NCBI GenBank assembly: GCA_032718475.1
Contig: JAUCBJ010007930.1
Coordinates: 57,724 to 121,723 of the forward strand
From: Nemertoderma westbladi
Taxonomy: Eukaryota > Xenacoelomorpha > Nemertodermatida > Nemertodermatidae
Direction: 5' to 3'
DNA: 64,000 nt
Each line of letters starts with the position of its first letter. The first letter of the stretch is position 1. Both the position numbers and the translations under genes were made by a program. Shown in pieces: positions 12,401-23,900 of this stretch. The notes under the pieces are model-generated. The model saw nothing but the letters and a program-made list of their open reading frames with translations. It was not told the origin of the DNA and did no database searches.

Positions 12401-15400
12401 GACTTCCACTAAAGGACGCCTCCTTGGCGGGAATCAAGACTTCCTCTAAAGGACGCCTTCTTGGTGGGAATCAAGACTTCCTCTAAAGGACGCGTTCTTG
12501 GTGGGAATCAAGACTTCCTCTAAAGGACGCCTTCTTGGTGGGAATCAAGACTTCCTCGAAAGGACGCCTTCTTGGTGGGAATCAAGACTTCCTCTAAAGG
12601 ACGCGTTCTTGGTGGGAATCAAGACTTCCTCTAAAGGACGCCTTCTTGGTGGGAATCAAGACTTCCTCTAAAGGACGCCTTCTTGGTGGGAATCAAGACT
12701 TCCTCTAAAGGACGCCTTCTTGGTGGGAATCAAGACTTCCTCTAAAGGACGCCTTCTTGGTGGGACTCAAGACTTCCTCTAAAGGACGCCTTCTTGGTGG
12801 GAATCAAGACTTCCTCTAAAGGACGCCTTCTTGGTGGGAATCAAGACTTCCTCTAAAGGACGCCTTCTTGGTGTGAATCAAGACTTCCTCTAAAGGACGC
12901 CTTCTTGGTGGGAATCAAGACTTCCTCTAAAGGACGCCTTCTTGGTGGGAATCAAGACTTCCTCTAAAGGACGCCTTCTTGGTGGGAATCAAGACTTCCT
13001 CTAAAGGACGCCTTCTTGGTGGGACTCAAGACTTCCTCTAAAGGACGCGTTCTTGGTGGGAATCAAGACTTCCTCTAAAGGACGCCTTCTTGGCGGGAAT
13101 CAAGACTTCCTCTAAAGGACGCCTTCTTGGTGGGAATCAAGACTTCCTCTAAAGGACGCCTTCTTGGTGGGAATCAAGACTTCCTCTAAAGGACGCCTTC
13201 TTGGTGGGAATCAAGACTTCCTCTAAAGGACGCCTCCTTGGTGGGAATCAAGACTTCCTCTAAAGGACGCCTTCTTGGTGGGAATCAAGACTTACTCTAA
13301 AGGACGCCTTCTTGGTGGGAATCAAGACTTCCTCTAAAGGACGCCTTCTTGGTGGGAATCAAGACTTCCTCTAAAGGATGCCTTCTTGGTGGGAATCAAG
13401 ACTTCCTCTAAAGGACGCCTTCTTGGTATGAATCAAGACTTCCTCTAAAGGACGCCGTCTTGGTGAGATTCAAGACTTCCTCTAAAGGACGCCTTCTTGG
13501 TGGGAATCCAGACTTCCTCTAAAGGACGCCTTCTTGGTGGGAATCAAGACTTCCTCTGAAGGATGCCTTCTTGGTGGGAATCAAGATTTCCTCTAAAGGA
13601 CACGTTCTTGGTGGGAATCAAGACTTCCTCTAAAGGACGCCTTCTTGGTGGGAATCAAGACTTCCTCTAAAGGACGCCTTCTTGGTGGGAATCAAGACTT
13701 CCTCTAAAGGACGCCTTCTTGGTGGGAATCCAGACTTCCTCTAAAGGACGCCTTCTTGGTGGGAATCCAGACTTCCTCTAAAGGACGCCTTCTTGGTGGG
13801 AATCAAGACTTCCTCTAAAGGACGCCTTCTTGGTGGGAATCAAGACTTCCTCTAAAGGACGCCTTCTTGGTGGGAATCAAGACTTCCTCTAAAGGACGCC
13901 TTCTTGGTGGGAATCAAGACTTCCTCTAAAGGACACCTTCTTGGTGGGACTCAAGACTTCCTCTAAAGGACGCCTTCTTGGTGGGAATCAAGACTTCCTC
14001 TAAAGGACGCCTTCTTGGTGGGAATCAAGACTTCCTCTAAAGGACGCCTTCTTGGTGTGAATCAAGACTTCCTCTAAAGGACGCCTTCTTGGTGGGAATC
14101 AAGACTTCCTCTAAAGGACGCCTTCTTGGTGGGAATCAAGACTTCCTCTAAAGGACGCCTTCTTGGTGGGAATCAAGACTTCCTCTAAAGGACGCCTTCT
14201 TGGTGGGAATCAAGACTTCCTCTAAAGGACGCCTTCTTGGTGGGAATCAAGACTTCCTCTAAAGGACGCCTTCTTGGTGGGAATCAAGACTTCCTCTAAA
14301 GGACGCCTTCTTGGTGGGACTCAAGACTTCCTCTAAAGGACGCGTTCTTGGTGGGAATCAAGACTTCCTCTAAAGGATGCCTTCTTGGTGGGAATCAAGA
14401 CTTCCTCTAAAGGACGCCTTCTTGGTGGGAATCAAGACTTCCTCTAAAGGACGCCTTCTTGGTGGGAATCAAGACTTCCTCTAAAGGACGCCTCCTTGGT
14501 GGGAATCAAGACTTCCTCTAAAGGACGCCTTCTTGGTGGGAATCAAGACTTACTCTAAAGGACGCCTTCTTGGTGGGAATCAAGACTTCCTCTAAATGAC
14601 GCCTTCTTGGTGGGAATCAAGACTTCCTCTAAAGGATGCCTTCTTGGTGGGAATCAAGACTTCCTCTAAAGGACGCCTTCTTGGTATGAATCAAGACTTC
14701 CTCTAAAGGACGCCGTCTTGGTGAGATTCAAGACTTCCTCTAAAGGACGCCTTCTTGGTGGGAATCCAGACTTCCTCTAAAGGACGCCTTCTTGGTGGGA
14801 ATCAAGACTTCCTCTGAAGGACGCCTTCTTGGTGGGAATCAAGATTTCCTCTAAAGGACGCGTTCTTGGTGGGAATCAAGACTTCCTCTAAAGGACGCCT
14901 TCTTGGTGGGAATCAAGACTTCCTCTAAAGGACGCCTTCTTGGTGGGAATCAAGACTTCCTCTAAAGGACACCTTCTTGGTGGGACTCAAGACTTCCTCT
15001 AAAGGACGCGTTCTTGGTGGGAATCAAGACTTCCTCTAAAGGATGCCTTCTTGGTGGGAATCAAGACTTCCTCTAAAGGACGCCTTCTTGGTGGGAATCA
15101 AGACTTCCTCTAAAGGACGCCTTCTTGGTGGGAATCAAGACTTCCTCTAAAGGACGCCTCCTTGGTGGGAATCAAGACTTCCTCTAAAGGACGCCTTCTT
15201 GGTGGGAATCAAGACTTACTCTAAAGGACGCCTTCTTGGTGGGAATCAAGACTTCCTCTAAATGACGCCTTCTTGGTGGGAATCAAGACTTCCTCTAAAG
15301 GATGCCTTCTTGGTGGGAATCAAGACTTCCTCTAAAGGACGCCTTCTTGGTATGAATCAAGACTTCCTCTAAAGGACGCCGTCTTGGTGAGATTCAAGAC

Positions 15401-18400
15401 TTCCTCTAAAGGACGCCTTCTTGGTGGGAATCCAGACTTCCTCTAAAGGACGCCTTCTTGGTGGGAATCAAGACTTCCTCTGAAGGACGCCTTCTTGGTG
15501 GGAATCAAGATTTCCTCTAAAGGACGCGTTCTTGGTGGGAATCAAGACTTCCTCTAAAGGACGCCTTCTTGGTGGGAATCAAGACTTCCTCTAAAGGACG
15601 CCTTCTTGGTGGGAATCAAGACTTCCTCTAAAGGACGCCTTCTTGGTGGGAATCCAGACTTCCTCTAAAGGACGCTTTCTTGGTGGGAATCCAGACTTCC
15701 TCTAAAGGACGCCTTCTTGGTGGGAATCAAGACTTCCACTAAAGGACACCTCCTTGGCGGGAATCAAGACTTCCTCTAAAGGACGCCTTCTTGGTGGGAA
15801 TCAAGACTTCCTCTAAAGGACACGTTCTTGGTGGGAATCAAGACTTCCTCTAAAGGACGCCTTCTTGGTGGGAATCAAGACTTCCTCTAAAGGACGCCTT
15901 CTTGGTGGGAATCAAGACTTCCTTTAAAGGACGCCTTCTTGGTGGGAATCAAGACTTCCTCTAAAGGACGCCTTCTTGGTGGGAATCAAGACTTCCACTA
16001 AAGGACGCCTCCTTGGCGGGAATCAAGACTTCCTCTAAAGGACGCCTTCTTGGTGGGAATCAAGACTTCCTCTAAAGGACGCGTTCTTGGTGGGAATCAA
16101 GACTTCCTCTAAAGGACGCCTTCTTGGTGGGAATCAAGACTTCCTCGAAAGGACGCCTTCTTGGTGGGAATCAAGACTTCCTCTAAAGGACGCGTTCTTG
16201 GTGGGAATCAAGACTTCCTCTAAAGGACGCCTTCTTGGTGGGAATCAAGACTTCCTCTAAAGGACGCCTTCTTGGTGGGAATCAAGACTTCCTCTAAAGG
16301 ACGCCTTCTTGGTGGGAATCAAGACTTCCTCTAAAGGACGCCTTCTTGGTGGGACTCAAGACTTCCTCTAAAGGACGCCTTCTTGGTGGGAATCAAGACT
16401 TCCTCTAAAGGACGCCTTCTTGGTGGGAATCAAGACTTCCTCTAAAGGACGCCTTCTTGGTGTGAATCAAGACTTCCTCTAAAGGACGCCTTCTTGGTGG
16501 GAATCAAGACTTCCTCTAAAGGACGCCTTCTTGGTGGGAATCAAGACTTCCTCTAAAGGACGCCTTCTTGGTGGGAATCAAGACTTCCTCTAAAGGACGC
16601 CTTCTTGGTGGGACTCAAGACTTCCTCTAAAGGACGCGTTCTTGGTGGGAATCAAGACTTCCTCTAAAGGACGCCTTCTTGGCGGGAATCAAGACTTCCT
16701 CTAAAGGACGCCTTCTTGGTGGGAATCAAGACTTCCTCTAAAGGACGCCTTCTTGGTGGGAATCAAGACTTCCTCTAAAGGACGCCTTCTTGGTGGGAAT
16801 CAAGACTTCCTCTAAAGGACGCCTCCTTGGTGGGAATCAAGACTTCCTCTAAAGGACGCCTTCTTGGTGGGAATCAAGACTTACTCTAAAGGACGCCTTC
16901 TTGGTGGGAATCAAGACTTCCTCTAAAGGACGCCTTCTTGGTGGGAATCAAGACTTCCTCTAAAGGATGCCTTCTTGGTGGGAATCAAGACTTCCTCTAA
17001 AGGACGCCTTCTTGGTATGAATCAAGACTTCCTCTAAAGGACGCCGTCTTGGTGAGATTCAAGACTTCCTCTAAAGGACGCCTTCTTGGTGGGAATCCAG
17101 ACTTCCTCTAAAGGACGCCTTCTTGGTGGGAATCAAGACTTCCTCTGAAGGATGCCTTCTTGGTGGGAATCAAGATTTCCTCTAAAGGACACGTTCTTGG
17201 TGGGAATCAAGACTTCCTCTAAAGGACGCCTTCTTGGTGGGAATCAAGACTTCCTCTAAAGGACGCCTTCTTGGTGGGAATCAAGACTTCCTCTAAAGGA
17301 CGCCTTCTTGGTGGGAATCCAGACTTCCTCTAAAGGACGCCTTCTTGGTGGGAATCCAGACTTCCTCTAAAGGACGCCTTCTTGGTGGGAATCAAGACTT
17401 CCTCTAAAGGACGCCTTCTTGGTGGGAATCAAGACTTCCTCTAAAGGACGCCTTCTTGGTGGGAATCAAGACTTCCCCTAAAGGACGCCTTATTGGTGGG
17501 AATCAAGACTTCCTCTAAAGGACGCCTTCTTGGTGGGAATCCAGACTTCCTCTAAAGGACGCCTTCTTGGTGGGAATCAAGACTTCCACTAAAGGACGCC
17601 TTCTTGGTGGGAATCAAGACTTCCTCTAAAGGACGCCTTCTTGGTGGGAATCAAGACTTCCTCTAAAGGACGCCTTCTTGGTGGGAATCAAGACTTCCTC
17701 TAAAGGACGCCTTCTTGGTGGGAATCCAGACTTCCTCTAAAGGACGCCTTCTTGGTGGGAATCCAGACTTCCTCTAAAGGACGCCTTCTTGGTGGGAATC
17801 AAGACTTCCTCTAAAGGACGCCTTCTTGGTGGGAATCCAGACTTCCTCTAAAGGACGCCTTCTTGGTGGGAATCCAGACTTCCTCTAAAGGACGCCTTCT
17901 TGGTGGGAATCCAGACTTCCTCTAAAGGACGCCTTCTTGGTGGGAATCAAGACTTCCTCTAAAGGACGCCTTCTTGGTGGGAATCAAGACTTCCTCTAAA
18001 GGACGCCTTCTTGGTGGGAATCCAGACTTCCTCTAAAGGACGCCTTCTTGGTGGGAATCAAGACTTCCTCTAAAGGACGCCTTCTTGGTGGGAATCCAGA
18101 CTTCCTCTAAAGGACGCCTTCTTGGTGGGAATCCAGACTTCCTCTAAAGGACGCCTTCTTGGTGGGAATCAAGACTTCCTCTAAAGGACGCCTTCTTGGT
18201 GGGAATCAAGACTTCCCCTAAAGGACGCCTTCTTGGTGGGAATCAAGACTTCCTCTAAAGGACGCCTTCTTGGTGGGAATCCAGACTTCCTCTAAAGGAC
18301 GCCTTCTTGGTGGGAATCCAGACTTCCTCTAAAGGACGCCTTCTTGGTGGGAATCAAGACTTCCTCTAAAGGACACCTTCTTGGTGGGAATCAAGACTTC

Positions 18401-18819
18401 CTCTAAAGGACGCCTTCTTGGTGGGAATCCAGACTTCCTCTAAAGGACGCCTTGTTGGTGGGAATCAAGACTTCCTCTAAAGGACGCCTGCTTGGTGGGA
18501 ATCAAGACTTCCTCTAAAGGACGCCTTCTTGGTGGGAATCAAGACTTCCTCTAAAGGACGCCTTCTTGGTGGGAATCCAGACTTCCTCTAAAGGACGCCT
18601 TCTTGGTGGGAATCAAGACTTCCTCTAAAGGACGCCTTCTTGGTGGGAATCAAGACTTCCTCTAAAGGACGCCTTCTTGGTGGGAATCAAGACTTCCTCT
18701 AAAGGACGCCTTCTTGGTGGGAATCCAGACTTCCTCTAAAGGACGCCTTCTTGGTGGGAATCCAGACTTCCTCTAAAGGACGCCTTCTTGGTGGGAATCC
18801 AGACTTCCTCTAAAGGACG
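9498..18819. repeat. 37-bp satellite/minisatellite array, about 252 copies
   Basis: The unit reads CTTCTTGGTGGGAATCAAG followed by ACTTCCTCTAAAGGACGC. The first TTGGTGGG is at 9501 and the last at 18788: 9287 bp, exactly 251 x 37, so the array has no net indel. Units differ only by substitutions (GTATGA, GTGTGA, CTCCTTGGCG, AATCCAGAC variants). Rare variants recur at fixed offsets: 11092/14681, 11758/15347, 13423/17012, 12165/15754 and 12868/16457 are all 3589 bp (97 units) apart. This shows a tandem duplication of about 3.5 kb inside the array (about 10440-13900 and 13920-17490). A 666-bp (18-unit) sub-period is also present. The last 1.3 kb is enriched for the AATCCAGAC variant. It is non-coding in all frames. 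Confidence 0.98.
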
Positions 18820-19435
18820 GTTCCAGTTGTGGTCATTGGAGGTATAGCATATGAGTAAGGCCCTTTACCGGTGTCAGGCGAAAATGTACTGTACTGGTGC
18901 AACGGTAGGCCTACTCCTACAGTACATACCTTACTAGTCTCATTACCTGAATGTCGAAACAATATGTTAGGGTTAGCGACATATGGAATAGTCGGTGCAG
19001 GTATGAGTTGGCCTCAGCAACAACCATTGTTTTACCCTCGATACAATTGACTGTTACCACTAGCAACTCTACCAGGGTAGTAAAATGTTTTTAATGTTTA
19101 ACATTCAATTTTAAGAAAGAAAAATATTTATTTGTTTCATTAAATAAATTAATATTATAATAAATAATAAAATTAAAAAAAAAATTCACTTTGAACATTA
19201 CCCTCATGTGAAGAATTCAAGGTTTTAACAAATACCCAGGATATAGAAGGGTTGAATCTAACTAAAACAATAACTGAATTATAATATGTACAGGTTAGAA
19301 GAAAGAAATAAACGATATAAAAACAAAATAAGGAACAATTATTATTATAGTGGGCTTAATATTTAGAAATAACCTAACCATTAACTAAACTTAAGTTTTT
19401 ATGTACAAAGTTAAGTTCCCAAAAACGAAGCTAGT
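18820..19435. other. Right flank of the array, nothing recognised
   Basis: AT-rich unique-looking sequence. I see no exon or motif that I can defend. Confidence 0.35.
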
Positions 19436-20113
19436 ACAATTCCGACCCGGGCACTGACAATTCCGAACAGGAGAATTCCGACCCGGACAATTCCGACCCA
19501 TTCAAAGAGCGAATGAAATCTTCATGGGTCGGAATTGTCCGGGTCGGAATTTTCCTGATCCAAATAAAAAATAATAATTAATATAAATTAATTAATAGAA
19601 CTTATTATGTGTTATTCACAAATTATGTGTTCTAGTACACTAATATTTTTCTTAATCGATAGCCAATATGTTTTAGAACATTTTCAAAAAAAGTAGCAAA
19701 AACTAGGAGGTATTAACAATTTGATGGGGATGTGCCCAAAACACACTACCGAATACACTGAATATTCGAAAAAATACTATGCAACTATGAAATTACATAG
19801 CAAACGTGTCTAGAACGATGAATATCCATGGACCCAGCTATCTTATGTAGAATAATAAAACAATGTAGCGTAAAATAAAATTATTATTTATTATTATTAT
19901 TATTTTTAAATTATTTGGGTATGAATTGTCCTACGCTGGATCCGGACAAATCCCACCCATGAAAATTTCATTCGATCTCTGAGTGGGTCGGAATTGTCCG
20001 GGTGGCAATTAATTGGCCGGGTCGGAATTGTCCGGGTAGGAATTGTCCGTGTCGGAATTGTCCGGGTGGCAATTGTCAGGATCGGAATTGTCCGGGTCGG
20101 AATTGTCCGTACA
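19436..20113. mobile_element. Inverted-repeat element with multiple GGGTCGGAATTGTCC modules
   Basis: The left end (about 19436-19552) has repeated ACAATTCCGACCC modules. The right end (about 19955-20113) has at least five inverted copies (GGGTCGGAATTGTCCG). A CATGAAxATTTCATTCG segment at both ends is also inverted. The interior has no transposase. This is the organisation of a non-autonomous DNA transposon with clustered terminal binding modules. The exact ends and target duplication are not resolved. Confidence 0.6.
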
Positions 20114-20429
20114 CCCCCAAAAACAGAAGCAAAGTTCGCAAAAAGCAATAATAATGATTCTCAAAGTAATTAAAAATATACCATTCAATCTAATACTACA
20201 GTACTATTGTGAAACTTAATCCAATGTCTGACTGAGGTTTTACATTCTAATGAGATCGTGTAAACCTAAACAATCGTGTACTTGCTTTGCTACTCAAGAA
20301 ACCGTTGGGAATTTGACGGCATGGAAGTTAAATTCAGCAAACTGCGTGTTGTAATTCATCTACCAAAGGTCTAGCTATATTGCTGTACGGTAGTTATGAG
20401 TGAAATAAAAAATTGTTGTCAAAGGTTCG

Positions 20430-20565
20430 CAGTCATAGGAACAAAGTTCGCAATCGACTTGAGAGCGAGGCAGAGGCATACTAATTAATTTTCATAGGAA
20501 CAAAGTTCGCTGAGAATTGGAACACAATTCGCATTTCGACATTTTAGGAACAAAGTTTGCGCTCC
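20430..20565 (+). repeat. Short motif AGGAACAAAGTTCGC repeated
   Basis: AGGAACAAAGTTCGC or a one-base variant occurs near 20436, 20495 and 20545, with a weaker copy near 20518 and AGCAAAGTTCGC near 20128. It may be terminal modules of a further non-autonomous element. Confidence 0.5.
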
Positions 20566-20714
20566 GAATATATCATCTGACGGAGTAACTATACTATTCA
20601 TTTCTACCAGCCGACAAACATCACACTGCGTAGCGTACTGAGCTGTGGCTGACGTAAGTAAGCGATCGTTAAAGAGAAACGCAATAACACAAAACCCCAA
20701 TCATCAGCTTGGCT

Positions 20715-20895
20715 GTTACCTTATGGCAGAGAGGCCGCCACTTCCAACATAATATACACGGTTCCCATTACAGCTGGGTGGTGTAAAGCCAGTTTACCTA
20801 TTTACCGCGAGTAACAGCGTAGTATTTACAACTCGAAATCGCGACCTTCCGGTTGTAAGATCGTCGTTCTAACCACCTGCACAAACTGAACATCT
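20715..20895 (-). repeat. tRNA-Val-like SINE
   Basis: Minus strand: GGTGGTTAGAACG (A box), a TAC anticodon-like loop and AAGGTCGCGATTTCGAGT (B box), followed by a body with GGTAAACTGGC and ACCACCCAGCTGTAATGGG. The acceptor arms do not pair, so it is a tRNA-derived SINE. It lies about 25 bp past the exon 4 donor of eIF4E3. Confidence 0.65.
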
Positions 20896-20918
20896 TGAAT
20901 TACAATAACTAAACTCAC

Positions 20919-23900
20919 CTTTATAGAAACATTGTTTAAATTCGGCGCACGGAAATAGTTTGTGTAGAAACTTAATCGGCTTCCGAGAACTTCCTCCCTC
21001 CACATTCTCGTTCCAAAGTTCTAGAATATCGTCACTGGGACGACGGCTAACGGTGACACCAGCAAGACGATCTCCTCTCGCCATATTACACGCGAACTGT
21101 TCGCCAATAACGGCCAGCAATAGATCCCGCCATACATGGTCCTAAATGTAAATAACCTCAATAACAGATCCCGCCATACACGGTCCTAAATGTAAATAAC
21201 ATCAATAACAGATCCCGTCATACACGGTCCTAAATGTAAATAACCTCAATAACAGATCCCGTCATACACGGTACTAAATGTAAATAACCTCAATAACAGA
21301 TCCCGCCATACACGGTCCTAAATGTAAATAACCTCAATAACAGATCCCGTCATACACGGTACTAAATGTAAATAACCTCAATAACAGATCCCGTCATACA
21401 CGGTCCTAAATGTAAATAACCTCAATAACAGATCCCGTCATACACGGTACTAAATGTAAATAACCTCAATAACAGATCCCGTCATACACGGTCCTAAATG
21501 TAAATAACCTCAATAACAGATCCCGTCATACACGGTACTAAATGTAAATAACCTCAATAACAGATCCCGTCATACACGGTCCTAAATGTAAATAACCTCA
21601 ATAACAGATCCCGTCATACACGGTACTAAATGTAAATAACCTCAATAACAGATCCCGTCATACACGGTCCTAAATGTAAATAACCTCAATAACAGATCCC
21701 GTCATACACGGTCCTAAATGTAAATAACCTCAATAACAGATCCCGTCATACACGGTACTAAATGTAAATAACCTCAATAACAGATCCCGTCATACACGGT
21801 CCTAAATGTAAATAACCTCAATAACAGATCCCGTCATACACGGTACTAAATGTAAATAACCTCAATAACAGATCCCGTCATACACGGTCCTAAATGTAAA
21901 TAACCTCAATAACAGATCCCGCCATACACGGTACTAAATGTAAATAACCGCAATAGCAGATCCCACCATACATGGTCCTAAATGTAAATAACCTCAATAA
22001 CAGATCCCGCCATACACGGTCCTAAATGTAAATAACCTCAATAACAGATCCCGTCATACACGGTACTAAATGTAAATAACCTCAATTAGGGATGTCCCGG
22101 AATCGATATTTTGATTCCGGCCGGAACCGGAATTCAACATGCCGGAATATTCCGGCCGGAATTCCGGCCGGAACCGGAATTTTCTATAATTAGTGAAATA
22201 CACTAAATGACCCATAAAATTTTATAATTTTTTGTGAAACAAATGAATTTTTTTAATTTGTAAAGCTAAGTTTGATAATGTGATGAACCAGAACCTTGGT
22301 GGAATTAAAGTGGGTGGAGTGGAGAATGACCTCGACAGTGACATGTTATTCGAACCAAAACAATAAACGAGGCCAATAAATAGTACATGTTACAGTTTAA
22401 TTATTGCTGGGAATAAATAGATTTACGGTGAGAAATGGCTTTGCTGTAAAAAGAATTAAAACTACTATATTATGCAGTACCTACGACGCAGGACTGAACT
22501 AACGACAACTCGCACGACCTGTACGTATTGTAATAACGTTTTATATTAGATTTAGGTTAGAGTAGAAATTGTAATTGTGTAATACTGTATTTGTATCCAA
22601 GTAACATACCCTAAAGGACCCCCATGGAATTAAGCTGCAAATCTTTAGGGGTCATCCTATATGTTGCGTCGGACAATACCAATCATAATATTATCTATCA
22701 TATTATTTAATAATTAATTCAAAGTAAAATAATATAAAAAATCAATGTAAAATATTGTAAGATCAATCTAAAAAACGTCATTTTATAAGCAAATTGGAAA
22801 AACCACTCGTTAAGGCCCGTCCGTGCTCCACTGGTAAGTCTTATATTATATAGGCCTAGTCTTAGTCAGAATAAATTATGGAACACGTTGGTTTTAATGG
22901 GAGCGTCTCCACTGGTAAATCGTATCGTAAGTTACGACCTATGAGTCGAAAGTGATTATGTCCCATGTTACATCTTTTACCACATGACTCATGTGTTATA
23001 TCCGGTAAGAGACCTGTGATTGGTTACTTTGGGTATAAATATGCAGTAAATGTGAGACGTATCTTATATTTTTTATCAAATGACTTATGACTTGTGTTAC
23101 CAATGGAGCAAGGAGGCATTCATTTTGACATTCTGACCAGTGGGGCACGAGCCTATTGATGCGTTTCATTAGTTAATGTAAATTACGATGGTTATTGTGG
23201 ATTGTATATGAATACTACTGAAGTGGTGTAACATATGGTGGGACCATTTTAGTTTGATTACCAGGTGAATTATTTTTGGAAATGTGTTACATATACCCAT
23301 CAAGACTGCATTCACTTTAATAAACTAAACAGGGTGGCTGAGAATTTTCCCTCGTTAGATAGGTTAGTTAGGTTCCACCTTGGTGCATGGTAATAGTGGT
23401 TGCATTGAATTCCAATCTATCTGGAGGTCGTGGGTTCGATCCCAGCATGTTGGCCAAGGCAGTTTTCGATTTAGCACGAATGGTTTGAAGCTTGAAGGAG
23501 CTACCCATGGGGCATCTATGCCTTGCATCCTTAAATGTTAGCTCTAACGGTCGAAGAAAACTTCATTTCTATACTGAAAAGTATTTGAAAAGTATTTTAA
23601 TCTAATTGGTAATAATGTTTAAAAAATATATAAATGTTGATAATAATTTAACAAACTAATTGCAACTATCAAACTAGTTAGGAACCTGGTAATTCCGGTA
23701 AAATTCCGGCCGGAATTGACCCCATTCCGGCAATTCCGGCCGGAACCGGAATCGGGCAAAAACCGCCGGAATTCCGGCCGGAACGGAATTCCGGGACATC
23801 CCTAACCTCAATAACAGATCCCGTCATACACGGTCCTAAATGTAAATAACCTCAATAACAGATCCCGCCATACACGGTACTAAATGTAAATAACCTCAAT

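Larger units (their letters stand above)
22087..23804. mobile_element. Non-autonomous hAT-like transposon inserted in the 44-bp array
   Basis: The terminal inverted repeats are TAGGGATGTCCCGG and its complement. They are flanked by an exact 8-bp target duplication ACCTCAAT (22079-22086 and 23805-23812), which falls within the 44-bp unit. The 8-bp duplication is the hAT signature. Subterminal regions are packed with CCGGAATTCCGG-type palindromes. No transposase frame is seen in 1718 bp. Inside are a SINE and a copy of the TTATTGTTTTGGTT repeat. Confidence 0.93.

Noticed and set aside
9498-18819. CRISPR-like regular repeats
   Set aside because: Units are contiguous with no unique spacers, and the genome is animal.
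20830-20900. Functional tRNA-Val gene on the minus strand
   Set aside because: A and B boxes and a TAC loop are present but the acceptor and T arms do not pair; it has a SINE body.
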